Shown: positions 43,060 to 56,126 of the stretch, one piece after another
Layout: each line of letters opens with the position of its first letter
Position numbering within the stretch: the stretch's first letter is position 1
NCBI RefSeq assembly: GCF_004664715.2
Contig: NC_051086.1
Span: 73,807,486 to 73,871,485, forward strand
DNA length: 64,000 nt
Direction of reading: 5' to 3'
Source of the DNA: Peromyscus leucopus
Taxonomy: Eukaryota > Chordata > Mammalia > Rodentia > Cricetidae
Notes under the pieces: model-generated
Told to the model about the DNA's origin: nothing
The model's input: the letters and a program-made list of their open reading frames with translations, nothing else
The model's database searches: none
Translations under genes and position numbers: made by a program

Positions 43060-43295
43060 CTTTAAAGGCAGTAAGCAACTGTGTTTATTTGATTACATGT
43101 TTATATGCATGGGTAGGTAGTCTGCATATATGCCTGTGCAGCACATGCATACAGTGCCCAGGGAGGTCAAAAGAGTGTTGGATTCCCCGGAACAGGAGTT
43201 TGGACAGTGAGCCACTGTGTGGGTGCTGGGAATTGAACCTGGGTCCTCTGAAAGAGTGTCCAGTGCTCTTATCCACTGAGCTCTGTGTGTTTCTT
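43060..43295 (-). mobile_element. B2/B3-type SINE, antisense
   Basis: 'gggtgctgggaattgaacctgggtcctctg' and 'gctcttatccactgagctct' are the reversed B-box and A-box region. Confidence 0.8.
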
Positions 43296-44215
43296 ATAGG
43301 GCAAATACTGTTCTGGTTTACCTAAGTTATCTCCTTCAACCAATTGAAAAATTCTTGTTACATACTTTTTTCTTGTCCCCATTTTATACAGGATGAAGTA
43401 ACCACGGAGCATGAGTTTTTGCCCAGGCTCAGTGGTGATAGCCTGGGAGCCAGAAAGCCTAGAGTCTATTTTTTGTTTTTTGTCAGTTCAACCTCTAGGT
43501 CAAAGTTCCTCTGATGGGCTTAGCCAGAGGAAGATATGTTTAGAGATACTTTGCTCTGTATCTTGCCCATTCTTGGTGTTTGGTGTCTTTGGCTTATGAC
43601 TCCTGCCATATGCCAGTTCGATAGTTCAATAGGAAATGACGCTGACCCAGAAGCAACCTCCCCCTCTTGACAAGCAAACTGAAGTTTCCCCAGAGGTCCT
43701 GGGCAGTGCTTTTAGTTTAACCAGGCTTGGTTTAGTGCTTTCAAGTCTTTCTGCTGCCCCTGCTGTTTTAAATAGACAGCGCCAATATGTTCTTACATTC
43801 TGTGCCGTTCCCACCTACATGCCTGCAATGTATCAGTGGTGGCGTTTTCCAAGAAGTGGGGCCACTGTGCACTCTAGCTGCTCTGCATGGGGAGTGACGC
43901 TATTCTCATCGGGGGCCTGCTTGGCCCAACAAAACCCGTTCTCATTCTGCATAGCTTATGGCTACTCTGACTTTCATTACACAGTCAAAAGACTGAGTCC
44001 AAGAGGTCTGAGTAGGCTGAGGGAGTTGGGGGAACTCAGTTTTGGAGCCTTACTCCAACTCTGAGGAGAGACCGTTGTTCTAGGCCATTCTTAATATACC
44101 CAGTTGATGTTGGCCAATGAAAAGATCAGGCCCTATTTCCATCACAAGGATTGGGTTTCCCTAAAATGGCGTTAGTGTTTTCTGGATCCCATTGGTGAAT
44201 GACATACTCATGTCA

Positions 44216-44300
44216 GCAGAGTCAGAGCACCTGGAATAAATTGGCCGGGTTACTTTAGGCAAGTTACACTGAACCTCAGTTCCTATCTGTTACAGGGGTT
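44216..44300 (+). mobile_element. MIR fragment
   Basis: 'ggttactttaggcaagttacactgaacctcagttcctatctgtta' follows the MIR core. Confidence 0.6.
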
Positions 44301-44515
44301 TATCTGTTTTTCTCCATTAAGTCATAAGCAGAAAAATGCATTGCATCCTGGGATATCATTGGCATTAGATAAAATATTCAAGTGCTTCCTTACCATATGG
44401 CCAAGCTTTTGAAATGATGGCTCGAGCCCACCTGGGGAGTTTTTTTATGCAGAAGCAGCCTTAAGGAACTCTTTAAAATGTTTGTGCACTTTTTTAACTC
44501 TTAAAAATAACCATG

Positions 44516-44705
44516 GGGGCTGGAGAGATGGCTCATTAGTTAAGAGCGTTTGCTGCTCTTGCGGAGGACCTGATTTCAGTTCCCAGCATCCATGTCTGAT
44601 GCCTCCTAATTGCCTTTAACTCCACCTCCAGTGGATCTGACATCCTCTTCTGGGCTCCATGGGCACCCTCATGCATGCATGTGCACACAAACATGTTTTT
44701 TTTTT
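44516..44705 (+). mobile_element. B2 SINE
   Basis: 'ggggctggagagatggctca', 'agagcgtttgctgctcttgc', 'ttcccagcatccatg' and 'tctgacatcctcttctgg' are in B2 order. Confidence 0.9.
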
Positions 44706-45569
44706 TAATGGTCCATGCTTCCTAAAGGTTTTGTGTGGTTTAAAAAAAATCAGTTCTTTAAATATTCAACATTTCTCCAGGCAAGAGGCTGTGTATTCAT
44801 GGAGGAAGCTGGGTGAGTTATTTTGTGCCCAGGCAGTGTTGTATGCTTAGTAACATATCAGGCCTTCAGTAAAATCTGTTCTTACTGAAGCCTGGTTTCT
44901 TTCTTTTTTCCCCCTCTAAGGAGTGTCTTCCAACTATCCACTGTAGTACCTTTACCTTGTCTTTTTCCTCCAGTGATGTATCTCACTTTCATTCAACCAA
45001 TGTTTCTTGGATTTCAACTACTTGCCAAAGACTGGTCAAGACATTGGAATGCTGGAATATTCGTAAAAGCCCAGGCTCCAGCCTGATGCAGGCTACATCC
45101 CTCCTTGCCTCACTCTGTAATCTGTATTGGGGTCTTCATGAGCTTTGGTCAGTCTGTTGGCACCATATGAGTGGCCATTCAGTACAATCATATGCATAGG
45201 CAAAGAGAAATGAATGCTGATTTACCCAGCTTTTCAGCATAGGGGCCTTTGTTTGCGCCATGCACTTGCTTATCTACTAGGCTGAGTACAATTTGCCGAT
45301 TTGAAAATCAGCTCTTTCTTTTGAGAGCACCCAAACAGCACACACTTTTTAAGGGAACCCGTGATGAACTCCACTTTCAAATGAATAACCTTCACGAGAT
45401 GATGCCAGAGAAACACCTGCCTACGCTGAGATGTTGTCCTTGGTTCTGGAATCCCTATAGTCTCTCCATTATCCACACCAGTCCTTCTAAGTGTCATATC
45501 GATAGTTGTGGCTGAGAATCCAATACTTAATAAGGTGAGTCTTTGCTGCCTGGCTCATTCAGTCTCCAG

Positions 45570-45718
45570 GGAAGGGCAGGGGAACAAATGAACAGTTATC
45601 ACGAAATGTTTATATTGGGTGTCGTTGTCAGAGGAGGGTGTCTAAAGAGTCAGAAGAGTGGCCTGAAGAAATGCCATCTTAACTGAGACTTGAAATGTGA
45701 CTAGGGTATTGGCAAGCA
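45570..45718 (+). mobile_element. Ancient L2 fragment
   Basis: 'gccatcttaactgagacttgaaatgtgac' resembles the L2 segment 'gacatttgagctgagacctgaa'. Confidence 0.4.
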
Positions 45719-45767
45719 GGTGGTGGTGGTGGTGGTGGTGGTGGTGGTGGTGGTGGTGTGTGTGTGT
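45719..45767 (+). repeat. (GGT)n trinucleotide repeat
   Basis: 13 GGT units followed by a short GT run. Confidence 0.98.
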
Positions 45768-45842
45768 AGAGTCAGGGTAGGGAGCAGCATGGGGTGCATT
45801 TGGGAGAGTGAACACTTCAGGGATGTCTGGAAGGGAAGACAA

Positions 45843-45935
45843 TCACAACAGCTAATATTGACTGAGCTCCCACTAAGAGTCTGGCCCGTTCTTCATGGTT
45901 TTCATCCGTATTGACTCATCTATTATTTTGAAAGC
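45843..45935 (-). mobile_element. MIR fragment, antisense
   Basis: 'acagctaatattgactgagctcccactaagagtctggc' is the reversed 3' end of MIR. Confidence 0.55.
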
Positions 45936-46269
45936 AGGGAAGGTGATTTTGTAAGCATGTAAATTCTTTTCCAGCCAAGTGAATCTCTTTGTCTCAATAT
46001 TTCTGAATCTCTTTGCCTTTTATCTACCCCCTATGATCATGGCCCTCTATAAAACTGTTATGAAAGAAAAATATTTTATGGTCCATCTGAGTTAATGCCT
46101 TTGTTAAAATCGTGATAAAAATAAAGGCATGGTGAAATGCATTATGAATGGGTCATGGCTCATTTGTCATTGGGAGTTATTGTGTTCTGCCACTGACATG
46201 CATAATCAAGAGCTGAAGGTGTTCATAGAGGCTCCATCCAGCCATTCAATTCATTCAACTGAGAAAGTC

Positions 46270-46680
46270 CTTCCTATGCGCCGCTTGCTCTTTCAGGTGC
46301 TAGAGTGAAGGCCGGAATCGGAACAGACACAGTGCTGCTTTAAGGGATAGTTACTGCATAGGAGGAAACCAATGAAAACACATCAGGAAACACATGGTGT
46401 GTCTGTCAGGTGGTGATGACTTCTAGGGGGGTACAATGGATCAGGATGACGTCATAGGGAATGCTGAGATGGGGTGATCTATGCACAGATAGGGAAGGCC
46501 TGCTGGATAAAAGGGTAGGCGAGCAAAAGGCCCTGCCTGGCCACCCTGGAGCTTGCTGGGAAAAGCCTCCAGGCAGAGGCCACAGGAAGTGCAAAGGCCT
46601 CAGCTGGAGAGATTGATTTGAACACTGTGGATGAGGCAATGAGGTTGTGGAAGTGACAAAGGACTTGAACCAGGCTTGAG
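46270..46680 (+). mobile_element. Ancient L2 fragment
   Basis: 'ctccaggcagaggccacaggaagtgcaaaggcctcag' is a strong L2 signature; the preceding text follows in L2 order. Confidence 0.6.
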
Positions 46681-47277
46681 TCAGATTCTTCTTGCCCAGT
46701 CCCTGACCACCTGTGTCATTTCATAAAAATTCCCTGCTGTGCATAGTGGGTTGAACTCCGTGTCCCTCCTCGCCTGGCCTTCAGTGACAATCTGCCTACC
46801 ATTGATGGTTCTTCATAGTAATTTTCCATCTACTGACCCCCACTGCTCTTTCTGGGCTATAAATCTCCACTCATCCTTGTGTTCAGAGTTCATCCTAAAT
46901 AGCCTCACTGGCTAATCACTGCCCTGCCATCCTTGAGCAATATCAGGAATTATTTTTTTCTTTAATAGTGGCTCTGAATGACAGGCTACATAGGACCACA
47001 TAAGGCCCGGAGGCACATGCATGGCATAATTATTATTGGTGACATTTCTGGTAGAGTCTTCCATGCAGCAGGTATTATAATTATCTCGGCATCTCTGTTC
47101 AGACTACTAAATTGAGCCCTGGCTCCTAAATGGTGGAGGATACTTGGACAAAGACCTCAGCCTCAGCTCAGTTCCTGCTAAAATGCAGCTGATTTACCAG
47201 GGCCATTGACCTCACAGAGCAGGGAAACAGCATGAAGATGTTAGTTTAAAAATATTCATCTCTTTTCTTTAACTTTG

Positions 47278-47617
47278 TTTGTGTGGTAATGTATGTGCAC
47301 GTGTTCATGAGCGTACAAGTATGTGTAGGTGTTCATATGCATTCATGTGCAGAGGTCAGAAGGTGACATCAGATGCCTCTATCATTCTCTACTTTGGTTT
47401 ATTGAGATAGAACCTCTCACTGAACTTGGACTTCATCAATTCAGCTGGACAGGTTAGACAGTGACCCCCAATAGCCACCTGTCTCCACCTCCCAATGCTA
47501 AGGTTATAGTGGTATACACTGGCACCTGGCTTTTTATGTAGGTGTGGGGGAGTCTGAACTCAAATCATCATGTTTTTGCAGCAAGTATTCACAGATTGAG
47601 CCCTCTCCCCAGCCCCT
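47278..47617 (-). mobile_element. B4-family SINE, antisense, near full length
   Basis: TG-rich tail, 'gcagaggtcagaaggtgacatcagatgcctc', 'gagatagaacctctcactgaactt', 'cctggctttttatgtaggtg' and reversed tRNA head ('gattgagccctctccccagcccc'). Confidence 0.75.
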
Positions 47618-48430
47618 AAAACTGATGATCCTAAAGATAAATGTGAGCCAGCATATCCCTAAGAGCCTCGAGAGCCTAACTTCTTGGTCGAGTGGGGAAA
47701 GTCTGGGAACTGATTTGCCACTCAGGAGGAGGAAGCTGAGCTACCAGCTGAATTTCCTCCTTACTCTGCTCCTCCCTGCACCACCCTAGCTCTCCTCTGC
47801 TCCTCTGCTCCTCTGGAAGATAGTATCTCTGCAGAGTGTGGCACCTCCCTGCTACAGGCTAGCGTAGCTGCATTCCCGTGGAAGTCTCTCTGGGAGATAC
47901 CATCCCTGACATCCAGCCAGCCATTCTTGTTTTTACTTAGCATTAAGGGCTTGAGACACTAAGAGCAAAAAGGCTTTGCTGAGGCAATTGTAACTTGAGG
48001 ACCCCTGGAGAGAAAACAAGAGAGGCAGGTAGCTTAGCATGCTGAGGCTTGATTTCTTCCTGTCCATGGGAGAGAAGGTTATGCATCCAGCTCCAAGGGC
48101 TGTGGTGTAGTTATTTACATAAAGTGTGTAGCATAGGACCTGACAATCAATATGTGCTAAGTTCTATTTCCACCTCTCCCCCCCCTCCCCCATCGGGGTG
48201 CTCTGACAACTGTGAAATTGTCCTTGGCTAGGAATTAGGACAGAGCAATGCAGGTGGGTTGATCACCTATTTCATTCATTTTATGTCGTATTAGTAGCAG
48301 GCAGCCCTCCCTGGTCCTGTCTAGATGCTCCCTTAAACACATCAGTTGCTTGGCCCTTACTGAACCACTGAGTCTCACCACCTCCCCATTTGGGGCTTTC
48401 TTTATATTTATCCTCTAAAACCTACATAAT

Positions 48431-48455
48431 GTCTGGGCATGGTGGTGCATGCCTC
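48431..48455 (+). mobile_element. Very short B1 head fragment
   Basis: 'tgggcatggtggtgcatgcc' matches the first bases of B1, then the match stops. Confidence 0.4.
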
Positions 48456-49079
48456 GGCCCTGCTCTTCCTGGCATGACTACCTTCATTTCCCACATGCAT
48501 TTCTGACCTCTCGTTCTGAGACTTCTTACTGCTTCCTCCTGTTCGAAGAGCCCTTGAATCTTGTTTCCCGTGACCCTCCTTCCCCTCCCTACCCACTATC
48601 CCTTGGTGATCTCATTGACATCTATAGTAAGAGTCTGAAGCCCTAGCCAGGCCCTGATTTCCAAATCCCACAACCTGTTTATCTACTAGCTATTTCTACA
48701 CAGGTGTCCTACCACACCTACATCAAAGTCAATATTTTCAAAGATAAATTAATTTTCTCTGGAACTGGATTCTCCTGCTACATTTCCCTTGCAAGCCAGC
48801 ACTGGTAAACATGGGTATATTCACCCAAGTCAGAGACCTGGAAGTTATTCGGATTGTCTCCCTCTGGTGTGTCTAAGCTCTGCACTCCATGGTCCCCGAG
48901 GCTCTGTGGAAATGTCTTCCCAGATTCTCACCACCTCCACAGATACTGCCTTGGCTAAAGTCTTGCTCCCCGACTCGTTGGCATGTCATGATAGCTCCCA
49001 CAGGCCTGCCTGCTGCCCACTCCGCTCCCTCAGCCTCACGGCAGGGGTCCATTCTCTACCTTTCCACCAGAGTCATCTT

Positions 49080-49475
49080 CTTTCTAATGTGAGAATCTCG
49101 TTCAGTTCTCTCCAGGGTTCCGCATCTCCTTCAAGACAGAACTCAAGACAGGATCTTCAGGGCTCATCTCTCCTCCCCCTTCTAAGCTGCTTGTTGTTCC
49201 AAGATGCCGATGCTTTCTCTCCCTTCCCAGCCTTTGCACACATTGGATTCTTTTCCCAGGATGCTTTTCCTGCCCCCAACCTCAACTTTGTCCATCTGCG
49301 TTGAAAATCCCCACTCAGCCTTCAAGCCCAGTTTCAAGGGTCGCCTTTCTAAAGTTGTTCTGACTGTCCTAGGATTAGAGCTTGCTCCTCCATCACGTTC
49401 CCCTAGTATATTCCATTATGCTGGTCATGAATCACATTGTGTTTTACTCACCTGTTTCCATAATAAACCACGAGG
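49080..49475 (-). mobile_element. Ancient L2 fragment, antisense
   Basis: 'cagcctttgcacacattggattcttttcccaggatgctttt' and 'ccactcagccttcaagcccag' are the reverse of the L2 3' region. This explains the 171-codon open frame at 48789-49304. Confidence 0.6.
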
Positions 49476-50259
49476 TAAAGAAATTTCTTAAATCTTTATA
49501 CTCTTGATCTTCAAGAAGATCTTGGCAAGGTGGCATCACTTGGAACTTGTTTCTAAAATGAGTCAATGAATGACATGAAAAATGTGAATGAAGACTTGAT
49601 GGTCAGCGTACCAATGGGAACATTCATTGAAATGAATGCATGGAAAATTCTGAAAAGACAAGAATCGGGCTGTTCACATGTACTGAAGTCTTCAATAATG
49701 ACAGCAAATAAGGGGAAATACCTTGAGGCAGGCTTAATTCCAGGTAATCTATACATTCACCCCTACCTATGAGGAACACCTCTCTCTTTTTCCAGGTTCA
49801 GCCTGAATAAACCAAAATTAAGACTATAATAACCTTAATACCATTTTATATTATCTCAATGCTGAATTAGAAAGATTCATACTCTTTAAGATGAACTGTT
49901 CTTTGAGGTGATTCTGTCTCCCTTAGCATGGATACATTAGTTATATATAATTAGCATGGAATTAGTTACATTCTCCAAGAACACTCTTTCATGATGCATC
50001 AGGGCAAGCTGATAATACCTTCCAAGATGAAAGTTTTGTCAAGCCAAACCAAACAGAGGACCAGAAAGAACATGGGACTCTGGAGAGCTAAGGTCCTTTC
50101 CAGCCATACATGCAGTTAGGGTCCTTTCCCATTTAATGCCAGGGAATTTGAGATCCTTGAATTATAATAACCATAGCCCAGGGATTCTGGGGGGTGCAAT
50201 AATGATAGTGTCTCCCATCCTAAGACAACTCTCTTTGAAAATTTTCTGAGTGCCTGTCA

Positions 50260-50425
50260 CCCTGGCTCCTCTTCAGTTTTTCTGGAAGCCACTGCATGGC
50301 AAATGTCCTCAATCCTGTGTTACAGCTGAGAAGCAACGTCTCCTAGGAGGTTAATGACCCAGGATCACACAGTGAGTTGGAAAACCAGTCAGGCCCTGTG
50401 CTCAGGCTTACTAACTAATGAAAGG
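50260..50425 (-). mobile_element. MIR fragment, antisense
   Basis: 'gttacagctgagaagcaacg...ttaatgacccaggatcacacagtga' is the reversed MIR core. Confidence 0.6.
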
Positions 50426-50580
50426 CTATTTTACCAAGTGTTCTATGAGGCATCATCTGTTCTTTATTTAAGTCTGTGGCAAAATTAAATTTGGGTAAAA
50501 AGAATAGAAATATAATTAAAGGATCTGGCAGGAGAATATAAAACCCCTGGGAACAAGTCATTCCATTGTGCCTTTTTCTT

Positions 50581-50588
50581 ATTTATAT

Positions 50589-50619
<31 letters not shown>

Positions 50620-50624
50620 TTTTA
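50581..50624 (+). repeat. (ATTT)n tetranucleotide repeat
   Basis: About 10 ATTT units. Confidence 0.97.
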
Positions 50625-51253
50625 GCTGCTTGAACATGCTTGTGATTTTCTTTATTTTTTTAATCCCAAATGTTCCTCTTCCTGTTAAAAGTTAATTCTT
50701 AGAGCACTCAAGCCGAGGCCTTTGAGCACCTGACTACCTTGGGCCTGATCTCTTCTTGATGTACTCTACAGGTGCTGACTAAAGACTCAACTCTGGTCTT
50801 TTACATCTTTTTTAAAGGTTTGCATTATTGATAATGTCATATGTATACAGGAGTTCACAACGCAAGTCTAAACAGAAAATCTAGCCCAGAGAGATTATAA
50901 ACATATTAGTATATCAAAACACTATCTCATTTCCCAGCTGCCCTGGGGCAGAGTTAACTCAAGACTTGAAGAAGAATGTCTTCATTCTGCTTTCCCTGAT
51001 GCTACCTTGTGGTGTTGGGAAAGGTACTCAGAGGCTTGCGTTGTTTGATTTCAGGTTAACCAACCTTTGGAAACTCTGTGACAATCAAACAACAAAGAGG
51101 CATTGAAGACCATGTTCAGTAAGTTATACAATGCTCTTCAATATGAAAAAACTATTACTAATGTTTCTCAGGATGCTTGGAGCCACAACAGGCAAAGGTG
51201 TTCAAGAATGTAGACAGTAAGTGTTCTGCAGGGCACACTTTCCGTTCAGACTC

Positions 51254-51558
51254 TGTAGTGGGTAGCCATTCCAGCTTTGATCTGGAAGTTCCAACCCCCA
51301 TTGAGGCTTCAGTAACTGTCACACCTACAAGGCGGGGCCAAGAGAGGGCTCTGAAGACCCAAGATCTGGATGTGCCCCCTTCCCTTGGTTCCCAGACCCC
51401 AGAGCTAGAGGTAGACTGAACAGAGTTCTCCAGAGAACACTGCCGGACTGCGCTATGTCTTCCCCAGACCCTGTAGCCTATCCCTTCATTTGTGAGTTAC
51501 GCCACAAAATAAACCTCCCTTTTAACTACATGGAGTGGCCATAATAATTTCACCAATA
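51254..51558 (+). mobile_element. Solo LTR with target duplication
   Basis: Starts TGTAGTGGGTAGCC, contains 'acaaggcggggccaagagag' and AATAAA at about 51508, and ends near ...tttcaccaata. The hexamer AGACTC occurs directly before (51248-51253) and after (51558-51563), so the target duplication is 5 or 6 bp depending on the last LTR base. No internal region. It resembles a rodent ERV LTR I recall but cannot name. Confidence 0.75.
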
Positions 51559-51984
51559 GACTCAGTGCTGAACTGACGATCACCACGTACCATCTTGTTG
51601 CTTTCTTTTTTCCTGCCTACTTCACTACCCACCTTGCTACCACTTCCATTTTACCTCTCTGTTCATAACAAGTCTGTCCAACAAGCTTCTCTTCCCACTT
51701 CTACCCAGGCTCCTCCAGTCACAGGTCCCGGTTTTGATATCCAGACAAGATCAACTCATGCTGGCTTTGGTTAGACTTTCCCCAAAGGACAGCTGGCATT
51801 TTCTTATTCTGGAATATTTCTTATGGGCAGAACTTCCAGTCAGCACTGAGAACCCAAGAAAGAAGCAGTGTAGGCACGTGAAGGAGAACAGAGAAGCATG
51901 AGCCCTCGAGGCAGAGGCAAGCTCTCTCTTGTGGACTCCGGAGAGACATGGTCTCTTTATGAGGGAGTTTAGGGACCAGCAATG

Positions 51985-52150
51985 ACCAGATGATACACAA
52001 GACCTCACGGAATGTTACAGTCTAGAAGGGGAGATGATTAGGAACAAGAAAAGATAAAATTGATAATAAATAAAATAAATGATAAATAGTGCAGATGGAA
52101 TCAATCAAGGGTTAGGGACAGACAGAAGACTTTGACTAGAGGGTAGTTAA
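51985..52150 (+). mobile_element. Ancient L2 fragment
   Basis: 'ggaatgttacagtctagaag...ggaacaagaaaagataaaattga' resembles the L2 text 'gagcttacattctagtggg...'. Confidence 0.4.
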
Positions 52151-52764
52151 CTCAGATGGTTAAGGTCAAGGGTTGTGGCTTGAGTTTTTTAGGCACCTAT
52201 CCCACCTTATCCACTGGGTCTAAGGAAGCCCTGCTTGCTGCTGGCAGCCCTCCCAATACTAAGGAAGTTAGAGGTAAAGCAAGACATCAGTGTAGATAAC
52301 AAAACACTTTTGAGTTGGGTCCTTGAAGCTACGATTAAAACTATGACTTATTAAATCTTGAAGACTGCCCACATTGAGATCTTCGCATTGGCCGAGTGAA
52401 CACCTTCTTCAGGCCATTTTGACTGGGGTTTTCAGTCCCCAGCAACCACAGACACTGTTGCTAAGTTATGCCTCGCGTGGGTTATTGTTCCCTGCTTAGG
52501 CAGTTTTCCCATCTAGGCCCTTACTGTTCTTGCCCTGAGAATCTAAAAAGACCAAGTTTGTCTTCTTGCATTTCCAGGGATGACATTAACAGTCTGAGGC
52601 ACGTCTTAATGTACCTAGCATATCAATGACACCTGACAGATGCCTGACAGACTGAACTGAGTGAACAAGTCACAGGGCTGCTTAAAAGGTGAAAAACTGA
52701 AGGAGGTCCTCATTTCCCTCTAGACATTCCAAAATAGATCTCAAAGTCCTTTCTAGGTCACAGA

Positions 52765-52905
52765 AAGCTTTCACATATCTTGTATAATTTAACCTTAACC
52801 TTGCACTACTCCGGGGAGCATCATTATCTTCACTTTATGGATGAAGAAATGGAATGAGAAGGTTAAGTTGGCAAGGTTAAGTTGGCATGCAGGCACTTAA
52901 GCCAT
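52765..52905 (-). mobile_element. MIR fragment, antisense
   Basis: 'catcattatcttcactttatggatgaagaaatgga' is the reversed MIR core. It includes a 14-base local duplication (ggttaagttggcaa). Confidence 0.6.
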
Positions 52906-53501
52906 GCTCAAAGATAGTCTGCCTCCCTCCCGCACTTTTCTGGACTCTGTAAATAGATGGGACGATGCAGCCCAGAGTCAGGCTCTAGACATGCCTTTAA
53001 AAATGACCTATGTGCTTACTGACCTAGGGGAACAAAGTTGAAGTGACTGGAAATGCGTCCGGAATCCACTGAGCCCTGGTGACACCACATATTTGTTTCC
53101 AGACACACCGCCTGTTTCCACTCTAGCGCCACTAAAGCTGATTGCGAGCCCAACAGACTCACGGGACAGAAGGTTAAAGGCTTGTATAGCAGCCTGGGGA
53201 CATGACCCAGTACTAGTCCTGCAAGCAAGAGACTCTGAATTCAGAGCCGTAGAAGCTTTGCAAAGCTGGACGCAGAGCTTATGTTTCTAATATCAATTCT
53301 CCTAAAGAGAGATGGAAGGAGACAAGAGAATCCAGCAAGTTTGGGGGTCACTATCCTGGCAATCTCAACCACAAACAACAATAGACTCTTTCTCACATGA
53401 AATGGAAGGTGAGGACCAACACTCCACCAGGCTGTCCCCTGACTGCCACATTGGCATGCATATGTCCATACTCACACACATGAACGGGCACAAACATGCA
53501 T

Positions 53502-53900
53502 GTATTAGTCAGGGTTTTCTAGAGGTACGAAACCAATGGGATGAAATATATATGTAACAATAGAATTGAGAGCTGGGAACCTGGTCACTGCTCAGTTCCT
53601 AAGGCTGGGGGGGGTTCCTTAGCCATCCCAACATGGTGCCAGAAGCCAGGAAGTTTCTGGAAGCCTGTTGGTCCCTAGTCTGGAAAGGAAGCTTGGGAAT
53701 TCTGGTTCTGTCAGCAAAGAGATCAGTAGCAGCAAGCAAGAGGGCAGATTAACTCCAGAGCAAGAGGGAAAACCATGGGAGGAAAAGGCAGGCTACTCTT
53801 CCTTCTGCCCTCACCCACTTCCGGGTGGGTTGGCTCACATCAAACAGGGCGATCAGGACACTTCTAATTTGTGACAAGTGGACATTAAAACAGACCATAG
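53502..53900 (+). mobile_element. Unclassified old interspersed repeat
   Basis: 'tattagtcagggttttctag...aaaccaatgggatg' start is common in mammalian repeats; class not determined. Confidence 0.4.
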
Positions 53901-53921
53901 TAATACATATACACAAACATA

Positions 53922-53963
<42 letters not shown>
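53922..53963 (+). repeat. (CA)n microsatellite
   Basis: About 20 CA units. Confidence 0.98.
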
Positions 53964-53965
<2 letters not shown>

Positions 53966-54347
53966 TTTTTTTAAAAGACCCCTCTGCCTTCTAATGGTAG
54001 CAAATTATGAGGGTTTTGTTTTCCATTTTGCAATTCACCCTTGTTTTTAAATTTTATTTTTTGTATACTTTTTATTTTAGATTTATAGAAAAGCTGTGAT
54101 GATAATACAGTTCCCATATACCCCTGTGCCCAGTTTGCTCCCTTACTGATATCTTAGACCTCAGGATGTATTAGTCATGGTTAATGTACCAAAATAAATA
54201 AATTAGACCTTGTTCACATTTCGTTATATTTTACATGATTCCCTTTGTGTGTTCCAGGGTCCCATACAGAATACCATGTTACATTTAGTTATCATATCAT
54301 GACTCTTCTCAGCTGTCACAGTTTTTCAGTTTTGTTGCTAGTGGTGT

Positions 54348-54350
<3 letters not shown>

Positions 54351-54411
<61 letters not shown>
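54351..54411 (+). repeat. (GA)n microsatellite
   Basis: About 30 uninterrupted GA units. Confidence 0.98.
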
Positions 54412-54412
<1 letters not shown>

Positions 54413-56126
54413 CTGTGTCTGTCTGTTTTGAAGAATGCTGGTTGGCTGTGTTGTTTAAGGTGCATTCATTTGGATTTGTCTGACATTTTTCTCACAATCA
54501 GCTAGTGGTTTTGGGTTTTTGGTGAAGACTAGAAAGTTCCAGTGATATTTGCATTCTGCATTTTCAAGGGTACATTCTTCCACCATGACTCATCATGGAT
54601 GCTGTTGACCTTCATCCCTGGCCGAGGAAGTGTTTGTCAGATGGCTTCTCTCTAAGTCAAGTCATCTTCTCCCCTTTTCCTCAGTAAGTCCTGAGGAAGG
54701 ACATCACAGGGCTCAGCACACAGTTAAGGAATAGGGAGTCACATTCTGCATCCTTGAACACGGAGTAGGAACATAAAATTACTTGGAATTCTTCTCCAGG
54801 CAGTTGGTTATTCTCCTTCATGGACTTGCTTCCTCCATCATTTATTTCCATCTGTATAGAGTTTTGTTTTATTTTCTGAAATATGCTGCTTGATTTGTTT
54901 GGCTGTGCAAAGTTCTCTGGCTTTGGCCCCTGGGGGCTCTTTCCTTTGGCTGGCTGAACCTTTAACCCACACAGATGTTCAGATGTCTCTGTGTGAAGCA
55001 GTGAGTGAAGATTATTGTCACCTCGAACTCTTCCGCATATTTTTCTGTCACTTTGGTCATGTCCCAGCCTATCTCTCTTGTCCTTTCCCTGTGCACGCAC
55101 GTGGACACCATCTGCTTATCTTCACTTGTGCTGTGGCTGTGATGCTGCCATGACGGTCTCAGCAAGAGAGTACCCTAGAAAGTGAGTCACACACAGACGA
55201 ATCCTAAGCATCCTTTAAAACCGCTTTGGCTCCCCTCACACACATTGCTAGAGCCTCACAGTTCAAACTTAATAAGTAAGTGAGTATTTTCATATTCTCT
55301 CTCAGACTGAGCTTGTGAATGAATTAGGGAAGAAACAAATACAGCCTCACTTCCTGAGCCCTGGCAGGTGGGAATTAAAGGGGATGGGGGAAGACATATC
55401 TATGGACAGACACATCAGAACACACTGCCTCCAACTCAGTTCATTTCCAACAGCAGCATCACAAACTAATCCAGGCTTCCGATGTGCAAACCTTGGCCTT
55501 GGAGGAAGTGGGAAAGTGTAAGATGCAAAATATGCCATCCAGGGGTTTACAGCTGATGAGGGAAAGCAACTGTTCTCATGGTGTGATCCAGTTCATGGGC
55601 AACGAAAATGTGCCTCCACAGGAAGCATGGCTTGACCTGCTCCTTCCACCTGACTGAACACTTAGTCACACCTATCCCAGGCCAGGGGCTCTCATGTTTT
55701 CTTCTTTTAGGTCCTTGCCTCTCTTGAGCCCTTGTTTTGCAGGACTGTGTCTGAGTTCTACACTCCATGTACTGACTAGCGGTTCAACACCTCAATTCAT
55801 GAGTAATCAATTGGATCGTCTAATGCTATCCAAAGTTCTAGGTTGCCAAAGTTTCTTGAGAAGTCCACGCTTTCTCCTGGTGTCTGTTTTCACTCTGAAG
55901 TAAACTTCCTCTGGCTTGCTTTGTGTCATCTCTAAATTCTTTCACTGACGGTGGCAAAAACTGGAAAAAGTGAGTCAAGGTCTCCATCAGGTCTCTGTCA
56001 CTGCTGTTGAGACCCCGCCAGCCTTCACCTACCAGCAACCATTTCAGTTGTTTCTCACTACTTTTGAAATGTCCCAGTAGTCACCTAAGATTATATGTCT
56101 TAACCATATTATATTTCTTGGTGTCT

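Noticed and set aside
43636..44064. 142-codon open frame
   Set aside because: No recognisable domain, no promoter or polyadenylation context, and length is within chance for unique sequence of this composition.
48789..49304. 171-codon open frame
   Set aside because: It overlaps an antisense L2 fragment; composition is Ser/Leu/Pro from pyrimidine-rich DNA, and no splice or start context supports it.
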